A stretch of DNA of 64,000 bases from Paenibacillus sp. CC-CFT747 (GCA_030323305.1 CP106741.1:3092001-3156000), one strand, 5' to 3'. Shown: positions 1 to 10,575, counted from the stretch's first letter. Made by a program: numbers and translations. The notes: generated by a model from the sequence alone, not told the origin.

Positions 1-354
1 CCGCGGCACGGTCGATGTGTACAACCCGAAGACCATCCGGTCGACCATGGGCTCGCTGTTTCACCTGCCGGTCGTGGAGGCCGATCTGCCGGAGCTGCTA
101 GCTGAAGCGGCCCAAGCCGGCATTCAGGTGCTGAGCACCGGCATGCAGGCGGAGAGCACGTGCTACACGGCCGATCTGAGCCGCGCGACCTGGTTCGTGA
201 TCGGCAACGAGGAAGCGGGGTTTCTCCCGAAGCGGAAGCCCATGTGAGCCGCCGGATCTCGATCCCGATGAGGGGCCGGGCCGAATCACTGAACGCGGCC
301 ATGGCGGCCGGCATCGTGCTGTACGAGGCCATGCGGCAGCGGCACTACAGGTGA
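1..354 (+). CDS. TrmH/SpoU-family RNA methyltransferase, C-terminal part, one frameshift
   Basis: This is the 3' part of a SAM-dependent RNA 2'-O-ribose methyltransferase of the SpoU/TrmH knot fold; the start lies left of the window. Visible family motifs are NPKTIRSTMGSLFHLPV (motif 1), WFVIGNEEAG (motif 2) and IPMRGRAESLNAAMAAGIVL (motif 3), in the usual order and spacing. Reading begins at base 2 and changes frame near base 225. Restoring one G in the run before VSPEAEAHVS rejoins motifs 2 and 3, so the break is probably a base-calling error. A terminator follows. The substrate RNA cannot be told from this fragment. Confidence 0.85.
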
Positions 355-397
355 CCGAAGGATAATAAGGGGCTGTCCTGCAGCTTCTTCACAAAGG

Positions 398-440
398 CTG
401 GAACCGGCCGGAGCCTCTCCGGATCCCTTCCAGTCTTTTT
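398..440 (+). terminator. Intrinsic terminator after the RNA methyltransferase
   Basis: CTGGAA (398-403) pairs with TTCCAG (428-433), with an inner CCGGA/TCCGG stem, followed by TCTTTTT. It sits between the methyltransferase stop and the helicase ribosome binding site. Confidence 0.7.
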
Positions 441-463
441 AAATGGGTGAAAGGGAATAAGGT

Positions 464-2722
464 ATGAAGCTTAAGGAAGATTTCTTTACACGCAAGACGA
501 ACGAATTAGGCGTTACTTTAAACGATGTGCAGAAGAAGGCGGTACTCCAGACGGAGGGACCCTTGCTCTTGCTGGCGTCTCCCGGGTCGGGCAAGACGAC
601 GACGATCATCATGCGGATCGGCTATCTGATCGAGGAAAGAGGCGTAAATCCCGCAAGAATCAAGGCGGTTACGTTCAGCCGGGCTTCGGCCAACGATATG
701 AAAGAGCGCTTCAAGCGGTTTTTCCCACCTTCCGCCCGTGGATTTCTCCACGATTCACAGCTATGCCTTCGAGGTGGTTAGGAATCATTTTCGGAGAACG
801 GGGACTTCTTATCAAATCATTGAAGGCGACCTGGAAAAGGGAGAGCAGGAGACATTCGATTCAAGCGAGCTTCCGCTGCATAAGAGAATCATTCTGCGCC
901 ATTTGTTTCATTCCCTTGTCGGAGAAACGATAACCGATGACCAATGGAGGAGCTGACCACCTACATCAGCTTTATTAAAAATAAAATGATACCTCCTGAC
1001 CGTTGGTCAACGATTAAAACGGAGGTTCCGCAGGCCGTTAATATTTTGCAGGCGTATGAGGAATACAAGCAGTCGGGGCACCGAAAGCTGCTGATCGATT
1101 ATGACGACATGCTGACGATGGCGGAGCAGGCTCTGGCTGGGGACCGGGAGCTTCTACGGAGGGATCAAGGGCGGTTTGATTACGTCCTGACGGACGAGAG
1201 CCAGGACACTTCCCTCGTTCAGCATGCGATTATCGAGAAGCTGGTGCGGGAGCATCGGAATCTCTGCGTGGTGGCGGATGACGACCAGTCCATCTACAGC
1301 TGGCGCGGGGCGGAGCCGTCCTACCTTCTGAACTTCAGGCAAGCTTATCCGGATGCCGCTGTCTTGTATATGGAGCAGAATTACCGCTCCTCCCGGGAGA
1401 TTGTGGAGACGGCCAATCAGTTTATTAAGAGGAACAAACAACGATACGGCAAGAACATGTTTACCCATAATCCGCCGGATCAGCCTATTAAGCTCAAGTC
1501 CTTTGCCGATTATGTCTACCAGGCCAAATACCTGGTCCGGGAAATTCAAAAGCTCAAGCATTTATCGGAAGCGGCGGTATTGTACCGCAACCATTCCTCC
1601 TCGATCGCTTTGCTCAACGAATTTGACCGGGCGGGCATTCCCTTTTATTTGAAGGATGCTGACAACCGGTTCTTCTCCCACTGGGTCGTGGAGGATATTC
1701 TAAATTTTATGCGGATCACCTTTACCGATAAGCGTCCCGAGCTGGTCGAGAAAATCCATTTGAAGATGAACGGGTATATAAGCAAGGGGCAGATGGCCGC
1801 TGTCAAAGGGATCGATAACAAGGAGTCGGTGTTTGATAATCTCCTGAATTATGTCCCCTTGCAGGACTACCAGATCAAGCAGCTGCAAGCCTGCAAAGAA
1901 ACGTTTAGGGAAATGAACGGTATGCCGCCGCGCCATGCCATTCGGGTCATCCGGTCCCGGTTAGGCTACGAGAAGGCGCTGGAGAAAATGTGCGAAAGGC
2001 TCGGCTTCCGGAAAGAGTATTTGATCGGAATCCTCAACACGCTCGAGGAGATCGCCGATACGCTGCCTACGATGGAGGATTTTGCCGACCGGCTGAAGCA
2101 TCTGGAAGCGGCCGTGAAGACGGCAAGGAGCCGCAAAGGCCAGAATGCGGTAACGTTCTCTACCTTTCATAGCTCCAAGGGGCTTGAATTTCAGCGGGTC
2201 TATATGATCGACCTGGTGGATGGGACGGTTCCCTCCTCCGATGACAAGGGGAACGCCGATCTAATGGAGGAAGCCACCCGCCTGTTCTATGTGGGGATGA
2301 CACGGGCGAGGAAGCACCTGGAGCTGATCGGGTACCGAAAAAGAGACGGGAAAGAGGTCAAGGATTCCGTCTTCGTAACGGAGGTCCGGGACCTGGCTCA
2401 TCCGCCCGAACCCGATCCAATCCCCAGACCGGTGGGCTCGGATTTGTCCGCAAACGGCAAAATGGCTGAAAGTCGGAACGTGACGAAGGCCAAGATCCCG
2501 CATAACCCTAACGCCATTCGCAAGAGGGAGGAGCTAGGCCCGGGGATGGCGGTCAAGCACCGGGTCTTCGGACAGGGCACGATTGTGCAGCTCAACGGCG
2601 AACAGATTTATATCCAATTCGGGAAAAGCATCAAGACACTGGCTGTTGCGATCTGCCTGGAGAAGGGGCTGCTGGAGCCGTACGGCGACCGGGAAGGGCT
2701 TCAATTTCCGGAAGGTTTTTGA
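464..2722 (+). CDS. UvrD/PcrA-like ATP-dependent DNA helicase (two frame breaks)
   Basis: Superfamily 1A 3'-5' DNA helicase of about 752 residues. Visible motifs in order: Walker A ASPGSGKTTT (residues about 38-47), TFSRASANDM, TIHSYAFE (motif Ic region), DESQDTS (motif II), DDDQSIYSWRGA (motif III), QNYRSS (motif IV), TFHSSKGLEFQ (motif V) and FYVGMTRARKHL (motif VI). The C-terminus, GPGMAVKHRVFGQGTIVQL, resembles the Tudor-like RNA-polymerase-binding tail of PcrA. Two frame breaks are seen: near 736 (one extra C) and near 942 (one missing A; repair gives DDQMEELTTY). It is shorter in the 2B region than housekeeping PcrA and is probably a paralogue with a repair role. Confidence 0.85.
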
Positions 2723-2772
2723 TATGATCGGATAAAATGGGTTTCCCATGAAGAGGAAGGGAGGGGCGACTT

Positions 2773-3138
2773 ATGGTACAGACCGAACGGGAAGAATGCG
2801 AGAAGACCTGTGAAGGCTCCGGCCAGGAAAGCGAACGGATCAAGGCATCTCTCGTGGACAACGGGACAGCCGAGGAAATGGCCCAATTGTTCAAGGCTCT
2901 CGGAGACCCTACCCGTGTTAAAATGATCTATGCGCTCGCCCAGAAGGAGCTGTGCGTTCACGATCTCTCCCGTGTGCTCGATATGGGGCAGTCGGCGATC
3001 TCCCACCAGCTTCGCTATTTGCGGAATTTGCGGATCGTTAAACGGCGCAAGGAAGGGAAAACGGTCTATTATTCCCTGGAGGACGAACACGTGGAGCAGA
3101 TCTTTCTGCAAACGTACCAGCATATTTCCCATCCATAA
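2773..3138 (+). CDS. ArsR/SmtB-family metal-sensing repressor (CadC/CzrA-like)
   Basis: 121-residue winged-helix repressor that releases DNA on binding metal ions. The core runs from ALGDPTRVKMIYAL through the recognition helix SAISHQLRYLRNL to the wing KEGKTVYYSL. Both classical sensor sites appear present: a CadC-type alpha3N site (Cys9, Cys13, Cys61, with His63 where CadC has a second Cys) and a CzrA-type alpha5 zinc site (Asp104, His106, His117, His120, with the 2-11-3 spacing of CzrA). A strong ribosome binding site, GGAAGGGAGGGG, precedes ATG 2773. The likely target is the P-type ATPase gene at 6308, whose promoter carries an ArsR-type operator although four kilobases of other genes intervene. 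Confidence 0.85.
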   Translation: MVQTEREECEKTCEGSGQESERIKASLVDNGTAEEMAQLFKALGDPTRVKMIYALAQKELCVHDLSRVLDMGQSAISHQLRYLRNLRIVKRRKEGKTVYYSLEDEHVEQIFLQTYQHISHP

Positions 3139-3215
3139 GGCGGCGTAAGTAGAATAAGATAGTCAGTCACGATCTGAGTTGCATAACGTTAAGGCGTTGA
3201 ATTATTAAGTGGTAA

Positions 3216-3262
3216 AAAGGGTTAGTACCGATTGTCGGCACTAACCCTTTCCTTTTATTTAT
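3216..3262. terminator. Bidirectional intrinsic terminator
   Basis: A near-perfect stem AAAGGGTTAGT(a)CCGA / TCGG(c)ACTAACCCTTT with loop TTG. It is followed by a T-rich tract on the plus strand and has a five-T tract after the stem on the minus strand, so it can serve the ArsR gene and leftward transcripts. Confidence 0.75.
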
Positions 3263-3365
3263 TGAATTTGCTTAAAAGTTCGGTCTCGGTCAGATTTGTT
3301 TCATGAAATGCTGCCTTATACTTTTCGATATTATTAATAGCTACAAATATCTGGCGCAGCAGCAT
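3255..3365 (-). CDS. Small AT-rich ORF, possible gene remnant
   Basis: A 36-codon minus-strand ORF running from MLLRQIFVAINNIEK to ELLSKFNK and ending at the terminator. Codon use is AT-rich compared with neighbours. I do not recognise the family. It has no clear ribosome binding site and may be the 3' end of a lost gene rather than an expressed peptide. Confidence 0.2.
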   Translation of the reverse strand: MLLRQIFVAINNIEKYKAAFHETNLTETELLSKFNK

Positions 3366-3371
3366 TCCATT

Positions 3372-4252
3372 TCAACCCGCTTCCCCCGCTTCGGCAAAGT
3401 ACCCGATGAGAAAGTCGCGAAACTTGCGTGCAGCGAGGGATAGGTACCGCTTCTCGTGCCAAACGATCTGGAAATTGCGCTGGCAAACGGGGAACTCAAT
3501 ACGCAGCAAGCTCAGTGGGGAGTTCGGGCCGCCGCAATTTCCTACAAGCGCAACTCCCAGTCCGGCCCGGACAAGACTTGCAATGGCGGCAGGCTCGTCT
3601 ACCCGGCAGGCGAAGTTAGGCGTTATCCCGGCTTCTTGGAATAACAAATCGTTCATTTGCTGAAATGGAACCCCTCCTTGTACCCGATAAACGGGTCCTC
3701 CGCCAGCTCGCTCAAGCGGATGCTCTTACTCCCTGCAAAACGGTGTCGTGGGGGAACAGCCACATAAACATCTTCCTTCAAGACGGACGCCGCGCTAATG
3801 TCAGGCCGATCGATCGGCAGCGCCGTAAAGCACATGTCGACATCGCCGGCCTCCACCAAATGCGTCATTTCTTCCATTGAAGCCTGTGTAATCCGAAAGT
3901 TGACTTCCGGATGAAGCGCTAGAAATTCACCCAGCGCATCCGATAACCGGTCCAGCGTCGATGTAGCGAGGTGGATGCTCCCTTGTTCGAGTCCCGCTAG
4001 CTCGGACACTTCTTTCCTTCCTTCTTCCAACAGGGCGAGTGCCTTCTCGACTTTGTCCAGAAACGCCTTGCCGAACACATTAAGACGAATCCGTCCTCCG
4101 TGCCTGTCGAAAAACGGAACCCCTACGTCTTCCTCCAGCCTTGAAATCGTCTTGCTCAGCGCAGGCTGCGCGATGCGCAGCTCCTGTGCCGCCTTCGTCA
4201 TGTGCTCCATACGGGCCACCGTTTGAAAATACCGCAACTGAAGAAGCTCCAT
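3372..4252 (-). CDS. LysR-family transcriptional regulator (one frameshift)
   Basis: About 294 residues. The N-terminal winged HTH is typical of LysR: MELLQLRYFQTVARMEHMT, then AAQELRIAQPALSKTISRLE and VPFFDRHGGRIRLN. It is followed by a periplasmic-binding-like effector domain. The frame breaks near 3665; adding one T to a TTT run gives GFHFQQMNDLLFQEAGI and restores the conserved effector-domain sequence, including LVRAGLGVALV. It is transcribed away from the FMN reductase and oxidoreductase genes, the usual LysR arrangement, so it probably controls that pair. The effector is unknown. Confidence 0.85.
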
Positions 4253-4507
4253 ACGCGTCTTCCCTTCCCATACACCCGAGTATATAACTATTATGGTTTA
4301 AGATATATTTTTGTTTATTTATAAGTGATTGTAAAATAAAGCATGTAAGGAAAGCAAATACGGTGTTAAACCCGCATCCGGCAGCGTTCGTTTACAGCAA
4401 TATTCACTTGGTTCTTGCGGTTTTGCATGCGGGCCTTTTGTTGTTCTATTCGTTCAAAAAGAGGTTTATTTGAAACGGGCAAACATTGATTGATGGGAGG
4501 GGTCAAA

Positions 4508-5050
4508 ATGAAACAATTAAGCATCGGCATTATTTTAGGGAGTACACGCCAAGGCCGCGTAAGTCCACAGGTAGGAAGCTGGGTAAAAGAAATTGCCGAC
4601 GGGCGTGGAAATGCGAATTATGAAATCGTAGATATCACAGACTTTCAATTGCCTTTTTTCGGAGAAGGCACAGGCAACGAGCCTGGATTAATCTCTTGGT
4701 CAGAAAAGCTTTCCAGCTTGGACGGGTTCGTCTTTATTGTCCAAGAATACAATCACAGCATTACGGGAGCATTAAAAAATGCACTGGATTCAGCCCGCGA
4801 CGAATGGAATAACAAGGCAGCCGGCATCGTTAGCTATGGTTCAACGGGTGGAGCCCGCGCAGCCGAACATTTACGTGGAATTTTAGGAGAATTATTCGTA
4901 GCGGACGTTCGCGCACATCCAACATTATCGATAATTACGGATTTTGAAAACTTCAAAACATTTAAACCTACCGAACTGCACGTTGATAAAATAAACGCAA
5001 TGTTAGATCAACTGATCGCATGGAGCGGCGCATTAAAAACTTTACGGTAA
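4508..5050 (+). CDS. NADPH-dependent FMN reductase family protein
   Basis: Flavodoxin-like reductase of 180 residues. The N-terminus IGIILGSTRQGRVSPQVGSW contains the FMN phosphate-binding loop GSTRQGR, and EYNHSITGALKNALD is the conserved segment over the flavin. I place the start at ATG 4508, seven bases after GGGAGGGG; an earlier in-frame ATG at 4490 lacks a ribosome binding site. Such proteins reduce FMN, quinones or azo compounds with NADPH. It is followed after 39 bases by an MDR oxidoreductase and faces a LysR gene, suggesting an electrophile or quinone response. The gene is visibly more AT-rich than its neighbours. Confidence 0.85.
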   Translation: MKQLSIGIILGSTRQGRVSPQVGSWVKEIADGRGNANYEIVDITDFQLPFFGEGTGNEPGLISWSEKLSSLDGFVFIVQEYNHSITGALKNALDSARDEWNNKAAGIVSYGSTGGARAAEHLRGILGELFVADVRAHPTLSIITDFENFKTFKPTELHVDKINAMLDQLIAWSGALKTLR

Positions 5051-5089
5051 ACTGCACTACAGATATTGGTAACACGGGAGGATTGTACT

Positions 5090-6003
5090 ATGAAAGCAGC
5101 AGCATTTCGTTCGCTCGGCGGACCCGAGGTCATGGAGGTTATGTCGTTTCCCGATCCACAGGCCGGGCCAGGGCAAGTCAGGGTCCGGGTGAAAACGGCT
5201 GGGGTACAGCATTACGATTGCGGCGTACGGAGCGGCTGGACTCCGCAGGGCGTCGCCATTCAACTTCCGCAAATTCCGGGCAACGAGTTCGCGGGCATCA
5301 TCGATCAAGTGGGCCAAGGCGTTACCAGTTTTCATGTAGGCAGCGAGGTGCTTGGCTTCGCGCTATTGAATTGTTACGCTGAATATGTGGTCGTGGGCGC
5401 TGACCAAATCGTAAACAAGCCCGGCAGCATGACCTGGGAAGAGGCAGGCGGGCTGACCGGCAACGGCCAAGGCGCGTATATCGCCATGAAAGCCATCGGC
5501 GTTGGACCGGGCGATACGGTGCTGATCCATGGCGCGGCCGGATCGCTCGGCGCCTTTGCCGTGCAGCTGGCGAAGGAGTGGGGGCCGCGACGATTATCGG
5601 CACCGCAAGCGAGAGCAACCACGACTACTTGCGGTCCCTCGGGGCCATCCCGGTTACGTACGGGGAGGGTCTAGTCGAGCGAGTGCGGGCGCTAGCGCCG
5701 AACGGCGTCGACGCTGCGTTCGATACGGCCGGAGCGGAAGCGGTGCGGGCCTCAGTCGAATTGGTGGAGGACAGGAACTGTATTTGCACGTTCGCCGCTC
5801 ACGACCTTATCGACGAGCTTGGCCTCCGCGTCATCCGTAGCCAGCGCTCCGCCGCCCGCCTGGCCGAGCTTGTCGATCTGCACAGTAAGGGCAAGCTGCG
5901 CATCCATATCCGGCAGACGTTCCCACTCGACAAGGCCGCGGATGCACACCGGCTGATCGAAACGAGGCACGGCCGCGGCAAGATTGTCCTCGCCATCGAT
6001 TAA
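5090..6003 (+). CDS. Zinc-independent MDR oxidoreductase, quinone-reductase type (one frameshift)
   Basis: About 305 residues, medium-chain dehydrogenase/reductase superfamily. GroES-like N-terminal domain (MKAAAFRSLGGPEVMEV, PGNEFAGIIDQVGQGV) and Rossmann domain with the NADPH loop HGAAGSLGAFAVQLAK. The zinc-ligand cysteines of alcohol dehydrogenases are not seen, which fits quinone oxidoreductase-like enzymes. The frame breaks near 5580; adding one G to a G5 run gives KEWGAATIIGTASES. ATG 5090 is preceded by GGGAGG. It probably forms an operon with the FMN reductase upstream. Confidence 0.85.
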
Positions 6004-6222
6004 GCGGAGGCGGGCGACCACTATACGAGTCAAGGGGGCGGATTAACCGTTCCCTTAGACGCTTGTTTGCTCTTGCTCGATTTTATGGACAGCAAACTAT
6101 CCAAAGCTAAAAATGGCTTACGACCTCAAAGAAGACTTCTTTAAGATAAGGGACTTCAATAAATTCCATGAACTACCGTTTCCGTCTCATGGCCTTTTTT
6201 TCGTTGGGCCAGGCCGGTCTCA

Positions 6223-6252
6223 TTGACATTCCTTTCAAGGGTTGAATATAAT
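6223..6252 (+). promoter_or_regulatory. SigA-type promoter of the P-type ATPase gene
   Basis: TTGACA (6223-6228) and TATAAT (6247-6252), both consensus, separated by 18 bp, 55 bp upstream of the chosen start. Bases 6004-6222 upstream hold no recognisable gene. Confidence 0.8.
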
Positions 6253-6268
6253 GGGGATACGATTCTAA

Positions 6269-6290
6269 TATATGAATAAATGCTCATTTG
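6269..6290 (+). promoter_or_regulatory. ArsR/SmtB-type operator
   Basis: An imperfect inverted repeat with the TGA-N8-TCA core (TGA 6273-6275, TCA 6284-6286) in an AT-rich setting, as in CzrA/CadC boxes. It lies about 20 bp downstream of the -10 element, where a bound repressor would block RNA polymerase. It is the basis for linking the ArsR protein at 2773 to this gene. Confidence 0.65.
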
Positions 6291-6307
6291 TTAAGGGGAT
6301 GACAAGC

Positions 6308-8522
6308 ATGAGCCGTTCGAACGGGCAGCAGCAAACGCATAAGCAGGAGCTTCTTCTCCTGGGCTTGGACTGCGCCAACTGTGCACAGAAGCTGGAAAGG
6401 GGAGTGAGCGGCATTCCCGGGGTGACCTCCTGCTCCGTCGATTTCCTGTCCCGCACGATGAGACTGGAAAGCCCGGCGGGACAGGAGGATGCCGTTCGGG
6501 AGGAAGCCGTCCGGAAGATCCGCTCCCTGGAGCCTCACATCCGGGTACAGAAAGCGGGCCGGGATGAGCATGGCCACGCTGATCACGCCGGTCATGCCCA
6601 TGCCCGGGAGGAAGAGGGGCATTCGCATGACCACGGAGAGCATGGGCATTCCCACGATCACGGAGCCGGCGGCAGCCGGGTGCTGCTGATTCGGATCGCA
6701 ATTGGCCTGATCCTCACCGCAGTTGGGGTGTTCGCTCCGGTCTCCGGGCTGCCGGAGCTCGGCCTGTTCCTGCTCGCCTATGTCACGGTTGGGGGAACGG
6801 TTGTCCTGCAGGCGGTCCGCAACCTGGTGAGGGGTCAGGTGTTTGATGAGAATTTCCTGATGGCTCTCGCGACGATCGGAGCCTTTGCCATCGGGCAGTA
6901 CGCCGAAGGGGTAGCCGTTATGCTGTTCTACCAGGCGGGGGAATGGTTCCAGGGACTGGCCGTAAATCGGTCCCGCCGGTCGATTCAGTCCTTGATGGAC
7001 ATCCGTCCGGACTATGCCAATCTCCTTACCGGTAAGGATTCGAAGCAAGTTAAGCCCGAGGAGGTTCGGATCGGGGACCGCCTGCTCATCAAGCCGGGCG
7101 AGAAGGTGCCGCTCGACGGTATCGTGCGGGAAGGCAGCTCCCAGCTGGATACGTCCGCCCTGACGGGCGAATCCGTGCCGAGGAGGTAGCGGAAGGCGAT
7201 CCGGTGCTGAGCGGGTCCATCAACAAGAACGGGCTCTTGACCGTAGAGGTCACGAAGGGGTACGGGGAATCGACCGTTTCCAAAATTCTCGAGTTGGTCC
7301 GCGAGGCCAGCAGCCGGAAAGCCCCTACGGAGAATTTCATCACCCGGTTTGCCCGTACCTACACGCCTGTGGTGGTCGGGATCGCCGTGCTGCTCGCTGT
7401 GCTTCCTCCCCTTCTGGTGGAAGGATCGACCTTTGGCGACTGGCTTTACCGGGCCTTGATCTTTCTCGTTATTTCTTGTCCGTGCGCCTTGGTCATTTCC
7501 ATTCCTCTCGGATTTTTCGGCGGAATCGGAGCCGCTTCCCGGGCAGGGGTGCTTGTGAAGGGCGGCAGCTATCTCGAAGCGTTGAATGACGCGGCTTACG
7601 TCGTCTTTGATAAGACGGGGACGCTTACCAAAGGGGTCTTTCAAGTGACGGCCCTTAAGCCGTCCGGATCCTTCTCCCCCGACGAGCTCCTCGAATACGC
7701 CGCTTACGCGGAGGCCCACTCGACCCATCCTATCGCGGAATCAATCCGCCAAGCTTACGGCAAAGCTTTGGACGGGGGCCGGATGAGCGGCTATAACGAA
7801 ATCCCGGGACACGGGATCCAGGTAAGCGTAGGGGAAAAGAGGTGCTGGCCGGCAACGCCAAGCTGATGGAAAGAGAAGGCGTTGCCTTTGGTCCACCCGA
7901 AGATACCGGAACCGTGGTTCACGTGGCCATCGATCAAGCTTACGCCGGGTATATCGTCATTTCGGATGAAGTGAAGGAGGACGCAGCGGAAGCGGTCCGG
8001 GCCCTTAAGCAAATGGGCATCCGCAAGACGATCATGCTGACCGGCGATGCCCGGGCCACGGCGGAGGCGGTGGGCCGCCGGCTGGGGCTGGACGAAGTCC
8101 ATGCCGAGCTGCTCCCCCAGCATAAGGTGGAGGAAATCGAGAAGCTGGATAAGCAGAAATCCGGGAAGGACAAAGTGATCTTCGTTGGCGACGGGATTAA
8201 CGATACTCCCGTACTGGCACGGGCGGATATCGGCGTCGCCATGGGAGGACTCGGCTCGGATGCCGCCATCGAAGCCGCGGATATCGTCCTGATGACCGAC
8301 GAGCCGTCGAAGCTCCTCGCCGCCCTTCGCATCGCCCGGAAGACGCGGCGGATCGTATGGCAAAATATCGGGTTCGCTTTAGGGGTAAAGGGGATTTTCC
8401 TGCTGCTGGGGGCGTTGGGGTTCGCCACTATGTGGGAGGCCGTCTTCTCGGATGTCGGCGTTACGCTGCTGGCCGTCTTGAACGCCATGCGCATACTGAA
8501 GGAAACGGGTAAAGAAACCTAA
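6308..8522 (+). CDS. cadA: Cd2+/Zn2+-exporting P1B-type ATPase (two frameshifts)
   Basis: About 738-residue heavy-metal efflux pump. Domains: HMA metal-binding domain with GLDCANCAQ (Cys22, Cys25), a His-rich linker about residues 73-108 (repeated HSHDHGEHGH-like sequence), membrane helices, actuator TGES, the ion-path motif SCPCALVIS near 391, phosphorylation site DKTGTLT near 434, HP locus HSTHPIAES, and hinge GDGINDTPVL near 626. The CPC motif and HP identify a P1B-type pump; Cd/Zn/Pb is the likely substrate class. Breaks near 7181 (repair PREVAEGDPVLSG) and 7840 (repair GEKEVLAGNAKLM) each need one base in a homopolymer. I chose ATG 6308 after AAGGGGATG; the in-frame ATG at 6272 lies inside the operator. 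Confidence 0.9.
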
Positions 8523-8542
8523 CCGAGTGCCGGAAGGCAAGG

Positions 8543-8614
8543 GGAATGGTCCAGTGCCTTATCCAGTAACTTTATTTACGGATAAGGCACTAGAGGGCCA
8601 TTCCTATTTTTATT
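8543..8614 (+). terminator. Long stem-loop containing a dispersed-repeat end; terminator of cadA
   Basis: An inner 12-bp perfect stem, AGTGCCTTATCC (8553-8564) with GGATAAGGCACT (8580-8591), is extended by an outer GGAATGG / CCATTCC stem and followed by TATTTTTATT. The inner arm recurs at 18784 and 56341, so this looks like a repeat element used as a terminator. It lies between cadA and a convergent gene. Confidence 0.7.
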
Positions 8615-8628
8615 GGGCTGTACCGGAT

Positions 8629-9185
8629 CTAAAGCTTCTCGAACGTGCGCAGCCGGGTAATCATGTGGCAGACCCCGTAAAGAAGAATGTAGATGAAGAA
8701 GGACCACCAGCTCCGCCAGTGGAGAGGCTGGTAAAAGCCGAGCCATTGGAAGAAAGCCTCCCCGGCGAAGGCGCTGATTCCCGCAAAAATGACGGCCTTC
8801 AGAAGAGGAGAAGCGTCCGGCTTGATCTGTATGAAGAACATGATCATGACCGGAATCAGGCAGAAATCCCAAGGGACGTAGCTAGGGATAGTAGGAATGG
8901 CAAGTCCCGTGTAATACCAAAGCCCGTATTCCACTCCGATAAAATCAAACCAGGAGGAAATGATCAGCGCCATAAAGCCGCCAAGCAGAAGTCTTCCGGT
9001 GCTTTCCTTTTGCGGAAGCGGAACCAGAGAGCCCATGGGATCAGGGCAAAGCTCCAGGATAGCCAAAAATCCCACTTAAAGAGAGTCTCGTGAGTCCAGT
9101 ATTCGATATATTCCCGGTTGGTGGCGGAGACTTTCTTGTAGAATCCTCCGATTCTCTCGATCTTGTCCGGGTTCTGAAGCGGCAT
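8629..9185 (-). CDS. CBO0543-type integral membrane protein (one frameshift)
   Basis: About 185 residues with several predicted membrane helices. It has the features of the CBO0543 family common in Bacillales: KWDFWLSWSFALIPWALW, SSWFDFIGVEYGLWYY and VPWDFCLIPVMIMFF. The frame breaks near 9012; one A restores WFRFRKKESTGRLLLGGF. The function of the family is unknown; it is membrane-located. ATG 9185 follows GGGGAGGGATTGTT. It runs into the stem-loop shared with cadA. Confidence 0.7.
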
Positions 9186-9343
9186 AACAATCCCTCCCCA
9201 AGCGTATACCTACAGGCTTCCCTTTCCCGCTTCTTCCTAACCGGATGGATAGGCGGAGGAGAGATGCTTCAGGCGAACGCTCCGTCGGAAGAAGGCCTTG
9301 GCTTTGCTGATTCTGGCCAAGCTTGATGGAGCTCAAAGCCCAT

Positions 9344-9386
9344 CAAAAAAGCCCACCCGAGCAGGCAGGCTGCTAGAGGGTGAGCA
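9344..9386 (-). terminator. Minus-strand intrinsic terminator
   Basis: Read on the minus strand, CTCACCC-tct-AGCAG pairs with CTGCT-c-GGGTGGGC and is followed by six Ts. It lies upstream of, not after, the membrane-protein gene, so it ends a separate short leftward transcript. Confidence 0.6.
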
Positions 9387-9505
9387 TAGGACGGTCAAAT
9401 GGTTAAAAAGATAGAGGAATAAAAAGCAGGAAAGGAGTTGCAGAATGGCGAAGAAAATGATATGATAAAAGCTGTCACGTTCAACTTAGCCATAATGATT
9501 CATAC
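9346..9505 (-). ncRNA. Candidate small RNA, leftward, about 160 nt
   Basis: The stretch starts just downstream of a perfect consensus promoter (9513-9541, minus) and ends at the terminator at 9344-9386. No conserved gene lies between. A 32-codon ORF (MAKLNVTAFIISFSS...) is present but has no ribosome binding site. The transcript would overlap, in antisense, the promoter region of the sigma-factor gene. Inference only; no RNA family recognised. Confidence 0.4.
9438..9466 (+). promoter_or_regulatory. Candidate promoter of the SigA-like sigma gene
   Basis: TTGCAG (9438-9443), 17 bp, TATGAT (9461-9466), 120 bp upstream of the sigma gene. It lies inside the antisense candidate RNA. The stretch 9186-9585 otherwise holds only the sites listed here. 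Confidence 0.45.
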
Positions 9506-9512
9506 ATAATTA

Positions 9513-9541
9513 ATTATATCATAATGGCGGGTGGATGTCAA
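9513..9541 (-). promoter_or_regulatory. Perfect consensus SigA promoter, leftward
   Basis: On the minus strand TTGACA (9541-9536), a 17-bp spacer and TATAAT (9518-9513) match the consensus exactly. It points away from the sigma gene toward the candidate small RNA. Confidence 0.7.
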
Positions 9542-9585
9542 CTAGGCGATTCTAACGGAAACCAAGCTTAAGGGAGGTCGGAAGA

Positions 9586-10524
<939 letters not shown>

Positions 10525-10545
10525 GCCCAAGCTTGAGAGTGGGGA

Positions 10546-10575
10546 AGAGAGGCGTCCGTAGGGACGTCTCTTTTG
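10546..10575 (+). terminator. Intrinsic terminator after the sigma gene
   Basis: GAGAGGCGTCC gta GGGACGTCTC followed by TTTT. Confidence 0.7.

Noticed and set aside
6272..6308. ATG 6272 as the cadA start
   Set aside because: It lies within the ArsR operator and has no ribosome binding site; ATG 6308 has AAGGGG at a good distance.
8543..8614. Intact insertion sequence next to cadA
   Set aside because: Only repeat arms are present; no transposase-like protein occurs anywhere in the window.
9443..9466. Short leader peptide MAKKMI behind AAAGGAG
   Set aside because: Only six codons, and it overlaps a better-supported promoter (TTGCAG-N17-TATGAT); no attenuator structure follows.
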